From VAZQ01 sp963756715 (GTDB lineage Bacteria; Pseudomonadota; Alphaproteobacteria; Rhizobiales; Xanthobacteraceae), in contig CAVWOV010000043.1 in assembly GCA_963756715.1 (NCBI GenBank), positions 1 through 64,000 on the forward strand: a DNA stretch of 64,000 bases, written 5' to 3'. Below the pieces are notes generated by a model, which saw only the letters and a list, made by a program, of their open reading frames with translations, searched no databases and was not told the origin of the DNA. Below, piece by piece: positions 26,553-35,232 of the stretch. The translations under genes and the position numbers were made by a program. Position 1 is the stretch's first letter. Every line of letters starts with the position of its first letter.

Positions 26553-26721
26553 TTGTAGGGTGGGCAAAGCCGCGCTGGCTTTCTGGCTGCCGTGTGCACA
26601 ATCGGTTGTTGTGCGGCGTGCCCACGCGACTTTCTTGGCGGACCGGCCGCGTGGGCACGGCGCTGTACTGCTATCGACGCGACGGCGGAGCCGGTTGTTC
26701 GCGGCTTTGCCCACCCTACAA
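26553..26721. mobile_element. MITE-like element with 22-bp terminal inverted repeats
   Basis: Left end TTGTAGGGTGGGCAAAGCCG continues to 26574 and is a perfect 22-base inverted match of 26700-26721. Internal arms CGTGCCCACGCG (26617-26628) and CGCGTGGGCACG (26648-26659) also pair perfectly. It is about 169 bases long with no coding capacity and no clear target duplication. The structure fits a non-autonomous transposable or REP-type element. It occupies most of the 286-base gap between two converging genes. Confidence 0.65.
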
Positions 26722-26817
26722 ATCTGCATCAAGGCAAGACGTGGATGCCCGCCACAAGCGCGGGCATGACGGAGACGCAAGTGCTGGAGACGCGTGCGCC
26801 GTCGTCGGCCGGGCGTT

Positions 26818-28029
26818 TCAGATCAGTTTCGAGCCCGCCGGCATGCCGAGCATGACCTGCCCCACCATTTCGAAATTGTGGAACTGCCCCTGCACCTGCT
26901 GAATCACTGTGTGAAGATCGCGGAAGCGCCGCTCGAACGGATTGCCCTCGAAGATCGCGGTGGCGCCGGCCGCATGATAGACGGTGTCGACGACCTCCTT
27001 TGACTGGTGGTCGGCGTAGACGCTGGCGAGCCGCAACCCGGCCCGCTGGTCGAGCGAGAGCGTGTCGCCGTTCGACGCCGTCGCCCACAGCTCGCGCAAG
27101 GTCTGCAACATCAGCGCGCGCGAGGATCTGAGCTTGGCCTCGGCGATCGCGACCTGTGACTGAATCACGGCGTTCTCGCGCAGCACCTTGCTCTGCCGGT
27201 AGGCCTTTTTCCCGGCGGCGAGGTCCTTGAAATCATCGAGCATCCGGCGCGCGATGCCGAGCGCGATGCCCGCAAATCCCACGCCGTAAAGCTGGAAGGT
27301 GCTGAAGCGGTAAAGCGGGCCAGATTCGCGGCGGTCCTGGTCGGATTCCCGCGTCAGCGTGTAGGCCTCCGGAACGAACACGTCGTTGGCCGTGAATGTG
27401 TTGCTGCCGGTGCCCTTGAGGCCCATGACATGCCAGACATCGCTCACCGTCACGCTCGTCTTCGGCATCACCATGGTGCGGTCGAGCGGCTTGCCGTCGT
27501 CCGCCATGCGCAGGCTGCCGTCCGGCTCGACGATCACGCAGTGGCCGCCGACCCAGGTCGCATGGCCCAGGCCGCTGGCGAAGCTCCACGTGCCGCTCAC
27601 CCGATAGCCGCCGTCGGCCACCACCGCCCGCGGCTTGCCATCGGTCGGGCCCCAGGCCAAAGCGGCGTTCGGAGCGCCGAACACGTCGCGCGCCACATTC
27701 GGCGCCATATAGGCCGCCGTCATCGAGCAGCCTGAACCCTGCACGACGCACCACCCGGTGCTGGCATCGGCCTTGGCAATCTCCTCGATGACCTGCAGGT
27801 AGGTTGCCGGTTCCAGCTCGAGGCCGTCGCACGATCGCGGCAGGAGCATGCGGAACAACCGCGCCTCATGCAGCGCGGCAAGCACCGCGGGTGCGATGCT
27901 CCGCGCGGTCTCGGTCTCGTTGGCGTGGGCTTCGATTAATGGCGCAAGCTGGCGCGCCCGGACGATGCAATCGCCCGCGGCGCCAATCTCGTCGTCATCG
28001 CGTTCGTCGGGAAGGACTCGCTTCAACAT
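26818..28029 (-). CDS. acyl-CoA-dehydrogenase-fold flavoprotein (possible group D monooxygenase)
   Basis: 403 residues. The N-terminal helical domain (LAALHEARLFRMLLPRSCDGLEL) is followed by the middle beta domain (YRVSGTWSFASGLGHATWVGGHCVI; DVWHVMGLKGTGSNTFTANDVFVPE) and a C-terminal four-helix domain of acyl-CoA dehydrogenase type 2, HpaH/DszC-like. The usual catalytic Glu of beta-oxidation dehydrogenases is not evident, and GLKGTGSNTF is a hallmark of flavin-dependent monooxygenases in this fold such as HsaA and 4-hydroxyphenylacetate hydroxylase relatives. It is divergent from large subunit 3, sharing the 28030-28183 promoter region. Dehydrogenase function cannot be excluded. Confidence 0.78.
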   Translation of the reverse strand: MLKRVLPDERDDDEIGAAGDCIVRARQLAPLIEAHANETETARSIAPAVLAALHEARLFRMLLPRSCDGLELEPATYLQVIEEIAKADASTGWCVVQGSGCSMTAAYMAPNVARDVFGAPNAALAWGPTDGKPRAVVADGGYRVSGTWSFASGLGHATWVGGHCVIVEPDGSLRMADDGKPLDRTMVMPKTSVTVSDVWHVMGLKGTGSNTFTANDVFVPEAYTLTRESDQDRRESGPLYRFSTFQLYGVGFAGIALGIARRMLDDFKDLAAGKKAYRQSKVLRENAVIQSQVAIAEAKLRSSRALMLQTLRELWATASNGDTLSLDQRAGLRLASVYADHQSKEVVDTVYHAAGATAIFEGNPFERRFRDLHTVIQQVQGQFHNFEMVGQVMLGMPAGSKLI

Positions 28030-28183
28030 TCGTCAGTTCACCATTTCGTTGCCGGCATTGTGGCCCATTCGCCCGGCCGGTCAATGCCGCGCGACCGTGA
28101 CGAGGCGCGGCACAGAGCCATAGCCACGGGGCGGGAGCTTTGCGATAAATGCTCCGGGCAAACGTTCGAAACCGAGGGTTGAG

Positions 28184-30499
28184 ATGGGTGAATTCGCCGT
28201 AGGTCAATCGGTCTCCCGCTTCGAGGATCCAAGGCTGCTCAAGGGTGGCGGCCGCTACGCCTCCGACATGATGCTGCCCGGCACGGCGTTCGGCGCAGTG
28301 CTGCGCTCGCCCCATGCGCACGCGCGCATCCGCAAGATCGACACCGCGAAGGCAAAGGCCGCGCCGGGTGTGCTGGCGGTGCTGACCGGCGCCGACTGGC
28401 AGGCCTCGGGCTTTGGCGACTTGCCGGTTCCGGGCGGGCTGAAGCGGCGGGACGGCAGCGCATTCCGGCCGCCCTATCCGGCGCTGGTCAAGGACGAGGT
28501 GCGCTGGGTCGGCGACTACGTGGCCTTCGTGGTGGCGGAGACATATCATCAGGCGCTCGACGCCGCCGAGCTCATCGAGGTGGAGTACGAGCCGCTTCCC
28601 GCCGTGATCTCGACGGCTGAGGCCTCGAAGCCGGGCGCGCCACGCGTCTGGGAAGGTTGCGCCGACAATATCGGCTTCGTGCAACTGTTCGGCGACAAGG
28701 CTGCGGCCGATGCGGCCTTCGCCACGGCCGACCACGTCGTCAAGCATCACTTCGTGATCAACCGTGTGACCGCCGCCACCATGGAGCCGCGCGCCTGCGT
28801 GGGCGACTACAATTCGACCAGCGGCCGCTACACCATCTACACCACGCTGCAGCGCGTGCATCCGTACCGCGCCGATCTGGCGCCGATCCTGAAGGTTCCG
28901 GAGAGCAGTATCCGCGTTGTCGCGGGCGATATCGGCGGCAGCTTCGGGATGAAATCGGCGGTCTACAACGAAGTCGCGCTGGTGCTGCTCGCCTCCAAGC
29001 TGCTGGGGCGGCCGGTCAAATGGGTGAGCACGCGCTCCGAGGCATTTCTGAGCGACGCGCAGGCGCGCGACAACGTCACCGAAGCCGAACTCGCGCTCGA
29101 CAAGGACGGCCATTTCCTCGGCCTGCGGGTGAAGGTGGTGGCGGCGATCGGCGCCTACCTGCAGACCGGCATGAATGCCTTCACGGCCAATATCGGCACG
29201 CTTGCGGGCGTCTATCATATCCCGGCTGCGCATGCCGACGTCTCAGCGGTGTTCACGCACACCAATCCGATGCGGCCCTACCGCGGCAACGGCCGGCCCG
29301 AGGCTGCCTACGTGATCGAGCGGATCGTCGATCTCGCGGCCGACGAACTGAAGATCGATGCGGCGGAACTGCGGCGCAGGAACTACATCGCGCCCGACGC
29401 GATGCCGTACAAGACTGCGCTCACCTTCACGTATGACACCGGCGAGTTCGAAAAGAGCATGGACATGGCGCTCAAGCTGGCCGATGTCGCCGGCTTCGAG
29501 AAGCGGCGCACGGCCGCGCGCAAGCATGGCAAGCTCGCCGGGATCGGCCTCTCCAATACCATCGAGCGCGCGGCGGCGGGTGGGTTTGAGGGCGCGGAGA
29601 TCCGCTTCGACAAGTCCGGCACCGTCACGCTGTTCTCGGGCAGCGTGACCCAGGGTCAGGGGCACGAAACCATCTACAAGCAGATCGTGTGCGACCGGCT
29701 CGGCATCAATCCGGATCAGGTCCATTACATCCAGGGCGACACCGACCAGGTGTTTCTCGGCGAGGGCACCGGCGGCTCGCGTTCCGCGACCATCGGCGGC
29801 TCGGCGTGCCATGTCGCAGCGGACAAGATCATCACCAAGGCGAAGCAGATCGCCGCCCACCTGCTTCAGGTCGATGTCGCGGACGTGAAATTCGAAGAGG
29901 GCCTGCTCTCCAGCACCAAGACCAACCGCACCCTGACGATCCAGGAGGTCGCCGCCGCCGCGGTCGACCCGACCAAGATGCCGAAGGACATGGAGCTCGG
30001 TCTGATTGTCACCGCAACCTACGCGCCGCCGGCGCAGAACTTCCCCAACGGCTGCCACATCTGCGAGATCGAGATCGACCAGGACACCGGCACCGCCGAG
30101 ATCACGCGCTACAGCGTGGTGGACGATGTCGGTACGGTGCTCAATCCGCTGTTGCTCAAGGGCCAGATCGTCGGCGGTGTGGCGCAGGGCGTCGGTCAGG
30201 TGCTGATGGAGGACATCCACTTTGATCGTGACGGCCAGCTCATCACCGGGTCGTTCATGGACTACGCCATGCCGCGCGCGACCGATATCAGTGCGGTCGA
30301 GGTCAAGAGCAACCCGGTGCCGACCAGAACCAATCCGCTCGGCGTCAAGGGCGCCGGCGAGGCGGGCTGCGTCGGCGCGATGCCGGCGGTCGCTAACGCA
30401 CTGGTCGATGCGCTCGCGCATCTCGGCGTCAAGCACATCGAGATGCCGGCGACCCCCGAGCGGATTTGGCGCACGATCCAGCAGGCGAATGGCGGGTGA
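28184..30499 (+). CDS. molybdenum hydroxylase large subunit 3
   Basis: 771 residues, opening MGEFAVGQSVSRFEDPRLLKGGGRYASD. Cofactor motifs are GGSFGMKSAVYNEVALV near residue 250, the loop NPMRPYRGNGRPEAAYVIER near 364, and GVKGAGEAGCVGAMPA near 725 with the catalytic Glu. It differs from large subunits 1 and 2 at each of these sites, so it is not a recent duplicate. No medium or small subunit gene follows; downstream is noncoding and then a small hypothetical gene. It would need to borrow the subunits at 12758 and 13771 or others elsewhere. The CO dehydrogenase AYXCSFR loop is absent. Confidence 0.85.
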   Translation: MGEFAVGQSVSRFEDPRLLKGGGRYASDMMLPGTAFGAVLRSPHAHARIRKIDTAKAKAAPGVLAVLTGADWQASGFGDLPVPGGLKRRDGSAFRPPYPALVKDEVRWVGDYVAFVVAETYHQALDAAELIEVEYEPLPAVISTAEASKPGAPRVWEGCADNIGFVQLFGDKAAADAAFATADHVVKHHFVINRVTAATMEPRACVGDYNSTSGRYTIYTTLQRVHPYRADLAPILKVPESSIRVVAGDIGGSFGMKSAVYNEVALVLLASKLLGRPVKWVSTRSEAFLSDAQARDNVTEAELALDKDGHFLGLRVKVVAAIGAYLQTGMNAFTANIGTLAGVYHIPAAHADVSAVFTHTNPMRPYRGNGRPEAAYVIERIVDLAADELKIDAAELRRRNYIAPDAMPYKTALTFTYDTGEFEKSMDMALKLADVAGFEKRRTAARKHGKLAGIGLSNTIERAAAGGFEGAEIRFDKSGTVTLFSGSVTQGQGHETIYKQIVCDRLGINPDQVHYIQGDTDQVFLGEGTGGSRSATIGGSACHVAADKIITKAKQIAAHLLQVDVADVKFEEGLLSSTKTNRTLTIQEVAAAAVDPTKMPKDMELGLIVTATYAPPAQNFPNGCHICEIEIDQDTGTAEITRYSVVDDVGTVLNPLLLKGQIVGGVAQGVGQVLMEDIHFDRDGQLITGSFMDYAMPRATDISAVEVKSNPVPTRTNPLGVKGAGEAGCVGAMPAVANALVDALAHLGVKHIEMPATPERIWRTIQQANGG

Positions 30500-30715
30500 G
30501 GCGCAAGCTTTCGCGCTCACGCGACTCTTGAAACGTCGATCCGAGATTGCGCCGCCGCGCGCGCGGCGCGCTGATGCGGCTTCAAACTTTGGTGATCTGG
30601 AACGGAACGACTGAGGAATGGTCGGTCTCGTTCATGCGTTGTCGCCATTTTAACTCGACAAGGCCGTTGCCGAGACCGTAGTTTTTAGGTGGCGCTGGGT
30701 AATGAAAGTGGACCC

Positions 30716-30946
30716 ATGAAGATCACGATCGCATTTTGCTGGCGCAAGGCATCCGAGTGCGAACGGCTCGCTCATGTCGCGCAGAATGAAAACACTGAGG
30801 CATTCTTCTTGAAGTCTCGCGATTCCTGGATCTCGGTTGCAAACCGGCTCGGCGCGTTGGACGCCGAGTTCGTGCGAGAGGTCCGGCACGACGAAGTTTG
30901 GGACGATCTGCTACGGTCGCCCGCCCGCGTGGCCCGCGCATCGTAG
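30716..30946 (+). CDS. small hypothetical protein, KASECERLAHVA type
   Basis: 76 residues from ATG 30716 (MKITIAFCWRKASECERLA). The pattern of an xxKAxECxRLAxxA helix followed by FFLKSRDSWISVANRL resembles many short Rhizobiales proteins of unknown role that repeat an EECRRLA...W..LA motif. No signal peptide or membrane segment. It is probably a small helical protein. Confidence is limited because the C-terminal part (LLRSPARVARAS) is GC-rich and could be untranslated in vivo, and no strong ribosome site is seen. Confidence 0.45.
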   Translation: MKITIAFCWRKASECERLAHVAQNENTEAFFLKSRDSWISVANRLGALDAEFVREVRHDEVWDDLLRSPARVARAS

Positions 30947-31023
30947 TCGCGGGTCTCCCAATTCGCCACGCGTCGGGTCAGCCGGTAGACGCGAGAGGGC
31001 GCAGGAAATTTAACGACAAGAGA

Positions 31024-31050
31024 GGCGCCGCTGCAGCCTGCAGCGGCGCC
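31024..31050. terminator. perfect 13-bp stem between converging genes
   Basis: GGCGCCGCTGCAG, a single C, then CTGCAGCGGCGCC. It lies 7 bases past the stop of the minus-strand receptor 4, and on that strand it is followed by a T-rich stretch, so it probably ends that transcript. It could also act for the small plus-strand gene ending at 30946. Confidence 0.65.
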
Positions 31051-31057
31051 GCATTTC

Positions 31058-32044
31058 TTACGGCTTGGCCTTCGGGCTCTGCGCCTGCGCCAGTTGCTTT
31101 GCCAGCGGCGCCCAGCGCGCGGTTTCGCTCTCGATGAACTTCGTGAACTCTTCCGGTGACAATAGCCGCGACTCGATGGCGTCGAGCGCGAGCCGCTTCT
31201 GCACGGCGGGCGTCTGCATCGCCTTGAGAGTCTCGCGGCTGATCTGCTGCACGATGTCTTTCGGCAACTTTGCCGGTCCCGACAGCGCAAACCACGTTGC
31301 CGCCACCAGGTCCTGGCCGGATTCCTTGAAGGTCGGGATTTCCGGTTCGGCCGGAATGCGCTTCTCAGTCGAAACCGCGAGCGCCTTGACCTTGCCGGCG
31401 CGGATCTGTCCGGCGGCGGATGAGAACGTCATGGTGCCGAGCTTGACGTGACCGGCCACCAGGTCGCTTAGCGCCGGACCCGCACCCTTGTACGGAATAT
31501 GGCTGACCTTGTAGCCCTCGCGTTGCGCCAGGTATTCGCCGATCAGGTAGCCGTGCGAGCCGGTGCCGGGCGAAATGTAACTGATCGGCTCTTTGAGCTT
31601 GCGCGCATACTCGACGAATTCCTTGTAGGTGTTCACGCCGAGCGACGGGTGAACGATCATCACGCAGGGCGGGCCGCCCAGATAGGCGATGTGCGTGAAG
31701 TCGTTCAGTCCGTCATAGCCGGCCTTGGGATTGAACACCGGAGAGATCACGTTCGACGCGATGCTGGAGATCACCAGCGTATAGCCGTCCGGCTCGGCCG
31801 CGACGGCCGCCTGCGCGCCGACCACGCCACCGGCGCCACCGCGGTTCTCGACATAGAACTGCTGATGGAACGCGTTCGTCAGTTGTTCGGCGATGATCCT
31901 GCCGAGCGTATCGGCGGCGCCGCCGGCGGCGAACGGGGCGATGATCTTGACCGGCTTGTGTGGCCATTGCTGTGCTTGCGCATTGCCGCAGGCCGCGCAG
32001 ACCATCGTCGCGACGGCGACGAGAAGGGCGTTTACTCTCATCAT
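31058..32044 (-). CDS. Bug/TctC-family solute-binding receptor 4
   Basis: 328 residues. Signal peptide MMRVNALLVAVATMVCAACGNAQAQ, then QWPHKPVKIIAPFAAGGAADTLGR, the GGAGGVVGAQAAVAAEPDGYTLV loop and HIPYKGAGPALSDLVAGHVKLG. The Cys in VCAACGNA near residue 19 could be read as a lipobox but AQAQ is a better signal peptidase I site. An isolated minus-strand gene between a small hypothetical and fabI. No transporter membrane genes nearby. Confidence 0.85.
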   Translation of the reverse strand: MMRVNALLVAVATMVCAACGNAQAQQWPHKPVKIIAPFAAGGAADTLGRIIAEQLTNAFHQQFYVENRGGAGGVVGAQAAVAAEPDGYTLVISSIASNVISPVFNPKAGYDGLNDFTHIAYLGGPPCVMIVHPSLGVNTYKEFVEYARKLKEPISYISPGTGSHGYLIGEYLAQREGYKVSHIPYKGAGPALSDLVAGHVKLGTMTFSSAAGQIRAGKVKALAVSTEKRIPAEPEIPTFKESGQDLVAATWFALSGPAKLPKDIVQQISRETLKAMQTPAVQKRLALDAIESRLLSPEEFTKFIESETARWAPLAKQLAQAQSPKAKP

Positions 32045-32182
32045 GGTTTTTCATCCATCGGGGGGAGAATTGTCGGGCAGCGTAGCGCAGGTTGCCGTCG
32101 CCGTCATCGCTTCCGAAGCGGTAGCGACGATCTGCCATCCGTCACCGCCGGGGGACGTGCCGCAACCTGCGGACGCAAGGCG

Positions 32183-33028
32183 CTACTGCGCCGCGTCCTT
32201 GGCGGATTCACCATTGCCGTTATGGGCTTCGTCGCCGTTTTTCAACGCCGAGGGATGCGGCATGGCGATGACGTTGTAGCCGGAATCCACGAAGTGGATG
32301 TCGCCGGTGACGCCGGTCGACAGGTCGGAGAGCAGATAAAGCGCCGCGCCGCCGATTTCGTCGAGCGTCACGCCGCGCTTGAGCGGCGAATGGCGCTGCT
32401 GGAAGGCGAACATCTGCCGCGCCTCGGCGATCCCGGCGCCCGCCAGCGTGCGGATCGGCCCGGCCGAAATGGCGTTGACCCGGATGGCGGCACCGCCGAA
32501 ATCCACCGCCAGATAGCGCACCGAGGCTTCGAGCGCGGCCTTCGCCACGCCCATGACGTTGTAGTTCGGCATGGCGCGCGCGCCGCCATTATAGGTCAGC
32601 GTCAGCATCGCGCCGCCCGCCGGCATCAGCGCCGCCGCGCGCCTGGCGATCTCGGTGAACGAGAAGCAGGAGATCAGCATGGTGCGGGCGAAATTCTCGC
32701 GCGTGGTGTCGGCGTAGCGGCCTTTCAGTTCGTTCTTGTCGGAGAACGCGATGGCGTGAACGAGGAAATCGAGCGAGCCCCATTGCTCGGCCAGCGCCGC
32801 GAACGCGGCATCGACCGATGTTAGGTCCTCGACGTCGCACGGCAGCACCAATGACGCGCCGATGGTCTGCGCCAGCGGCTTGACGCGCCGCCCCAGCGCT
32901 TCGCCCTGATAGGTGAAGGCGAGCGTTGCGCCGTGCGCGGCAAGGGTCCGCGCGATGCCCCAGGCGATCGAGTGGTCGTTCGCGACCCCCATGATCAGCC
33001 CGCGCTTGCCCTGCATCAACTGTGTCAT
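32183..33028 (-). CDS. fabI: enoyl-[acyl-carrier-protein] reductase (NADH)
   Basis: 281 residues from ATG 33028 (MTQLMQGKRGLIMGVANDHSIAWGIA), the characteristic FabI opening. The active-site Tyr and Lys lie in TYNGGARAMPNYNVMGVAKAALEA, matching the FabI Tyr-x6-Tyr-x6-Lys pattern, and ISAGPIRTLAGAGI is the substrate-loop block. It reduces the enoyl-ACP double bond in the last step of fatty acid elongation. It is the third gene of the fabA-fabB-fabI set on the minus strand. The unusual C-terminal tail (ALKNGDEAHNGNGESAKDAAQ region) extends about 20 residues beyond E. coli FabI. High confidence. Confidence 0.95.
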   Translation of the reverse strand: MTQLMQGKRGLIMGVANDHSIAWGIARTLAAHGATLAFTYQGEALGRRVKPLAQTIGASLVLPCDVEDLTSVDAAFAALAEQWGSLDFLVHAIAFSDKNELKGRYADTTRENFARTMLISCFSFTEIARRAAALMPAGGAMLTLTYNGGARAMPNYNVMGVAKAALEASVRYLAVDFGGAAIRVNAISAGPIRTLAGAGIAEARQMFAFQQRHSPLKRGVTLDEIGGAALYLLSDLSTGVTGDIHFVDSGYNVIAMPHPSALKNGDEAHNGNGESAKDAAQ

Positions 33029-33097
33029 GCCACCCGAACTCGTCACTCAACCGCCCCCAAACATCCCGCCGGCGCGGGTCTTGACCGTCATCTCTCC

Positions 33098-34321
33098 TCA
33101 GGCATCGATGTGCTTGAACACCACAGACGCATTGGTGCCGCCGAAGCCGAACGAGTTCGACAGCACGCAGCCGAGCTTCACATTGTCGCGCCGCTCGCGC
33201 AGGATCGGCATGTCGGCGAATGCGGGATCGAGTTCGTCGATGTGGGCGCTCTCGCAGATGAAGCCGTTCTGCATCATCAGCAGCGAGTAGATCGCCTCAT
33301 GGACGCCAGTTGCGCCCTGCGAGTGCCCGGTCAGCGATTTCGTCGCCGCGATCGGCGGACACTTCTCGCCCGCCCCGAAGACCGCACGGATCGCCTCGAT
33401 CTCCTTGAGATCGCCGACCTCGGTCGAGGTCGCGTGCGGATTGATGTAATCGACCTTGGGCCCCACCTTGGCGAGCGCCATGCTCATACAGCGTGTCGCG
33501 CCCTCGCCGGAAGGCGCCACCATGTCGACGCCGTCCGCAGTGGCACCGTAGCCGGCGATCTCGCCATAGATCCTGGCGCCGCGCGCCTTGGCGTGGTCGA
33601 ACTCCTCGAGGACGAGCACACCGGCGCCACCCGAGATAACGAAGCCGTCGCGGTTTGCATCATAAGCCCGCGATGCGACCGCCGGACGGTCATTGTACTT
33701 CGAGGACAACGCGCCCATGGCGTCGAACAGCACCGAGAGCGTCCAGTCGAGCTCCTCGCAGCCGCCTGCGAAGATCATGTCCTGCTTGCCCCACTGGATC
33801 ATTTCAAACGCATTGCCAATGCAATGATTTGAGGTCGCGCAGGCCGACGAGATCGAATAGTTCACCCCCTTGATCTTGAACCAGGTGGCCAGCGTCGCGG
33901 ACGGACTCGACGACATCGCCTTGGGAACCGCAAACGGGCCGACCCGCTTCGGCCCTTTGGTGCGCGCGGTGTCGGCAGCTTCGACGATGGTCCGCGTCGA
34001 CGGACCGCCCGATCCCATGATGATGCCGGTCCTCTCGTGGGAGATTTCGCGCTCATCGAGCCCGGCGTCACGGATCGCCTGCTCCATGGCGACGTGGTTC
34101 CAGGCGGTGCCGCCGCCGTGGAAGCGCATGGCGCGGCGATCGACCGATTCGCTCGGATCGAGGGTAGGGGCGCCATGCACCTGACTGCGGAAGCCAAGTT
34201 CGGCGTATTTGTCGGCGCGCGAAATGCCGGACTTGGCTTCGCGCAGGCTCGCCAGCACTTCCTGTGTATTGTTGCCGATCGATGAGACGATCCCCATCCC
34301 GGTGACAACAACCCGTCTCAT
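33098..34321 (-). CDS. fabB: beta-ketoacyl-ACP synthase I
   Basis: 407 residues. The catalytic triad of KAS I is visible: Cys in SISSACATSNHCIG near residue 162, His in NPHATSTEVGD near 297 and His in TKSLTGHSQGATG near 332. The gene sits directly after fabA, the usual pairing for unsaturated fatty acid synthesis, where FabB elongates the cis-3-decenoyl-ACP made by FabA. GAGG is present before the ATG. Followed by fabI after 69 bases. FabF is the main alternative, but the fabA linkage and ACATSNHC pattern favour FabB. Confidence 0.94.
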   Translation of the reverse strand: MRRVVVTGMGIVSSIGNNTQEVLASLREAKSGISRADKYAELGFRSQVHGAPTLDPSESVDRRAMRFHGGGTAWNHVAMEQAIRDAGLDEREISHERTGIIMGSGGPSTRTIVEAADTARTKGPKRVGPFAVPKAMSSSPSATLATWFKIKGVNYSISSACATSNHCIGNAFEMIQWGKQDMIFAGGCEELDWTLSVLFDAMGALSSKYNDRPAVASRAYDANRDGFVISGGAGVLVLEEFDHAKARGARIYGEIAGYGATADGVDMVAPSGEGATRCMSMALAKVGPKVDYINPHATSTEVGDLKEIEAIRAVFGAGEKCPPIAATKSLTGHSQGATGVHEAIYSLLMMQNGFICESAHIDELDPAFADMPILRERRDNVKLGCVLSNSFGFGGTNASVVFKHIDA

Positions 34322-34373
34322 GAGAGCCTCGTCGGTGAGCTGCGCAAAGTCGCGGCCGGATCGCCGCGCGCGG

Positions 34374-34961
34374 TCAGGCGCCGCCTGGCTGCGCCATCGC
34401 TTCCTCGCGGAACAATCCGACCTTGAGATCGAACGCCCGGTAGATGATCGAGCCGTCCGCCGACAGCCAGCCGTCCGCGATGCCGAGCACCAGCTTCGAG
34501 CGCATGACCCGCTTGATGTCGATGCCGTAGATGATCTGCTTCACGGTCGGCAGCACCTGACCGGACAATTTCAGTTCACCGAGGCCAAGCGCGCGGCCCT
34601 TGCCGGGCGAACCGCCCCAGCCGAGGTAGAAGCCGAGAAGCTGCCAGAGCGCATCAAGCCCCAGGCAGCCGGGCATCACCGGGTCGCCCTTGAAGTGGCA
34701 GGGGAAGAACCACAAGTCGGGCTTGAGATCGAGCACGGCCCGCACCAGGCCTTTGCCGTATTCGCCGCCGGCTTCCGCGATCTCGGAGATACGGTCGAAC
34801 ATCAGCATCGGCGGCAGCGGCAACTGGGCGTTGCCCGAGCCAAACAATTCGCCCCGCGCGCAGGCCAGCAGGTCCTCGTAGCCGAAGCTCGAGCGCCGGT
34901 TCTGTATGCTGGTATCGGTCCCCGCCCCTGGGAGTTTCGCGTCGTTGTTCAATTCGTGCAC
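34374..34961 (-). CDS. fabA: 3-hydroxydecanoyl-ACP dehydratase/isomerase
   Basis: About 195 residues. The hot-dog active site is marked by FPCHFKGDPVMPGCLGLDALWQLLGFYLGW, with the catalytic His in CHF and the Asp in GLDALWQ, and by LPLPPMLMFDRISEIAEAGG near the start. It introduces the cis double bond of unsaturated fatty acids. The start is uncertain: GTG 34961 with AGGAG 9 bases upstream is my choice, since the FabA-like part only begins with SSFGYEDLLACARG; starts up to 35012 are open. First gene of fabA-fabB-fabI, divergent from irr. Confidence 0.93.
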   Translation of the reverse strand: MHELNNDAKLPGAGTDTSIQNRRSSFGYEDLLACARGELFGSGNAQLPLPPMLMFDRISEIAEAGGEYGKGLVRAVLDLKPDLWFFPCHFKGDPVMPGCLGLDALWQLLGFYLGWGGSPGKGRALGLGELKLSGQVLPTVKQIIYGIDIKRVMRSKLVLGIADGWLSADGSIIYRAFDLKVGLFREEAMAQPGGA

Positions 34962-35133
34962 GCCATCAAGCTCCTGGAGGTCGCATATTCCGGCCGGCCG
35001 ATCGCACGCCAACTTCGCAAAGCGTCCGGGTAGAACCCCTCAAGCCTCATCAGGCGCGCCGGCCGGACGTTCTAACATAGGGCGCATGGAGGGCAAAGCC
35101 AGCCGCCTGCTGCCAAATACCGCCAGATTAGAA

Positions 35134-35153
35134 TCGCAACAAGCTTGTTGCGA
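35134..35153. promoter_or_regulatory. 20-bp perfect palindrome between fabA and irr
   Basis: TCGCAACAAGCTTGTTGCGA is an uninterrupted palindrome in the 271-base region between the divergent fabA and irr starts. Its size and symmetry fit an operator for a dimeric regulator acting on one or both genes. I cannot assign it to a named regulator; it does not look like a classic Fur box. Confidence 0.5.
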
Positions 35154-35179
35154 AGGAGTTGCATCTGCTTTGGACGATA

Positions 35180-35195
35180 TGTTACAAACGTAACA
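35180..35195. promoter_or_regulatory. spaced inverted repeat upstream of irr
   Basis: TGTTAC-AAAC-GTAACA, six-base arms with a four-base spacer, 38 bases before the irr ATG and therefore near the core promoter. It is a second candidate operator in the same intergenic region, distinct in sequence from the 20-bp palindrome. Confidence 0.4.
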
Positions 35196-35232
35196 ATCAT
35201 CGTGGGGTCGAGTACCGGAAGGTGAGTGTGCC

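Noticed and set aside
10382..30499. Large subunits as carbon monoxide dehydrogenase
   Set aside because: All three lack the AYXCSFR active-site loop of form I CO dehydrogenase and have YRGPGR or YRGNGR instead.
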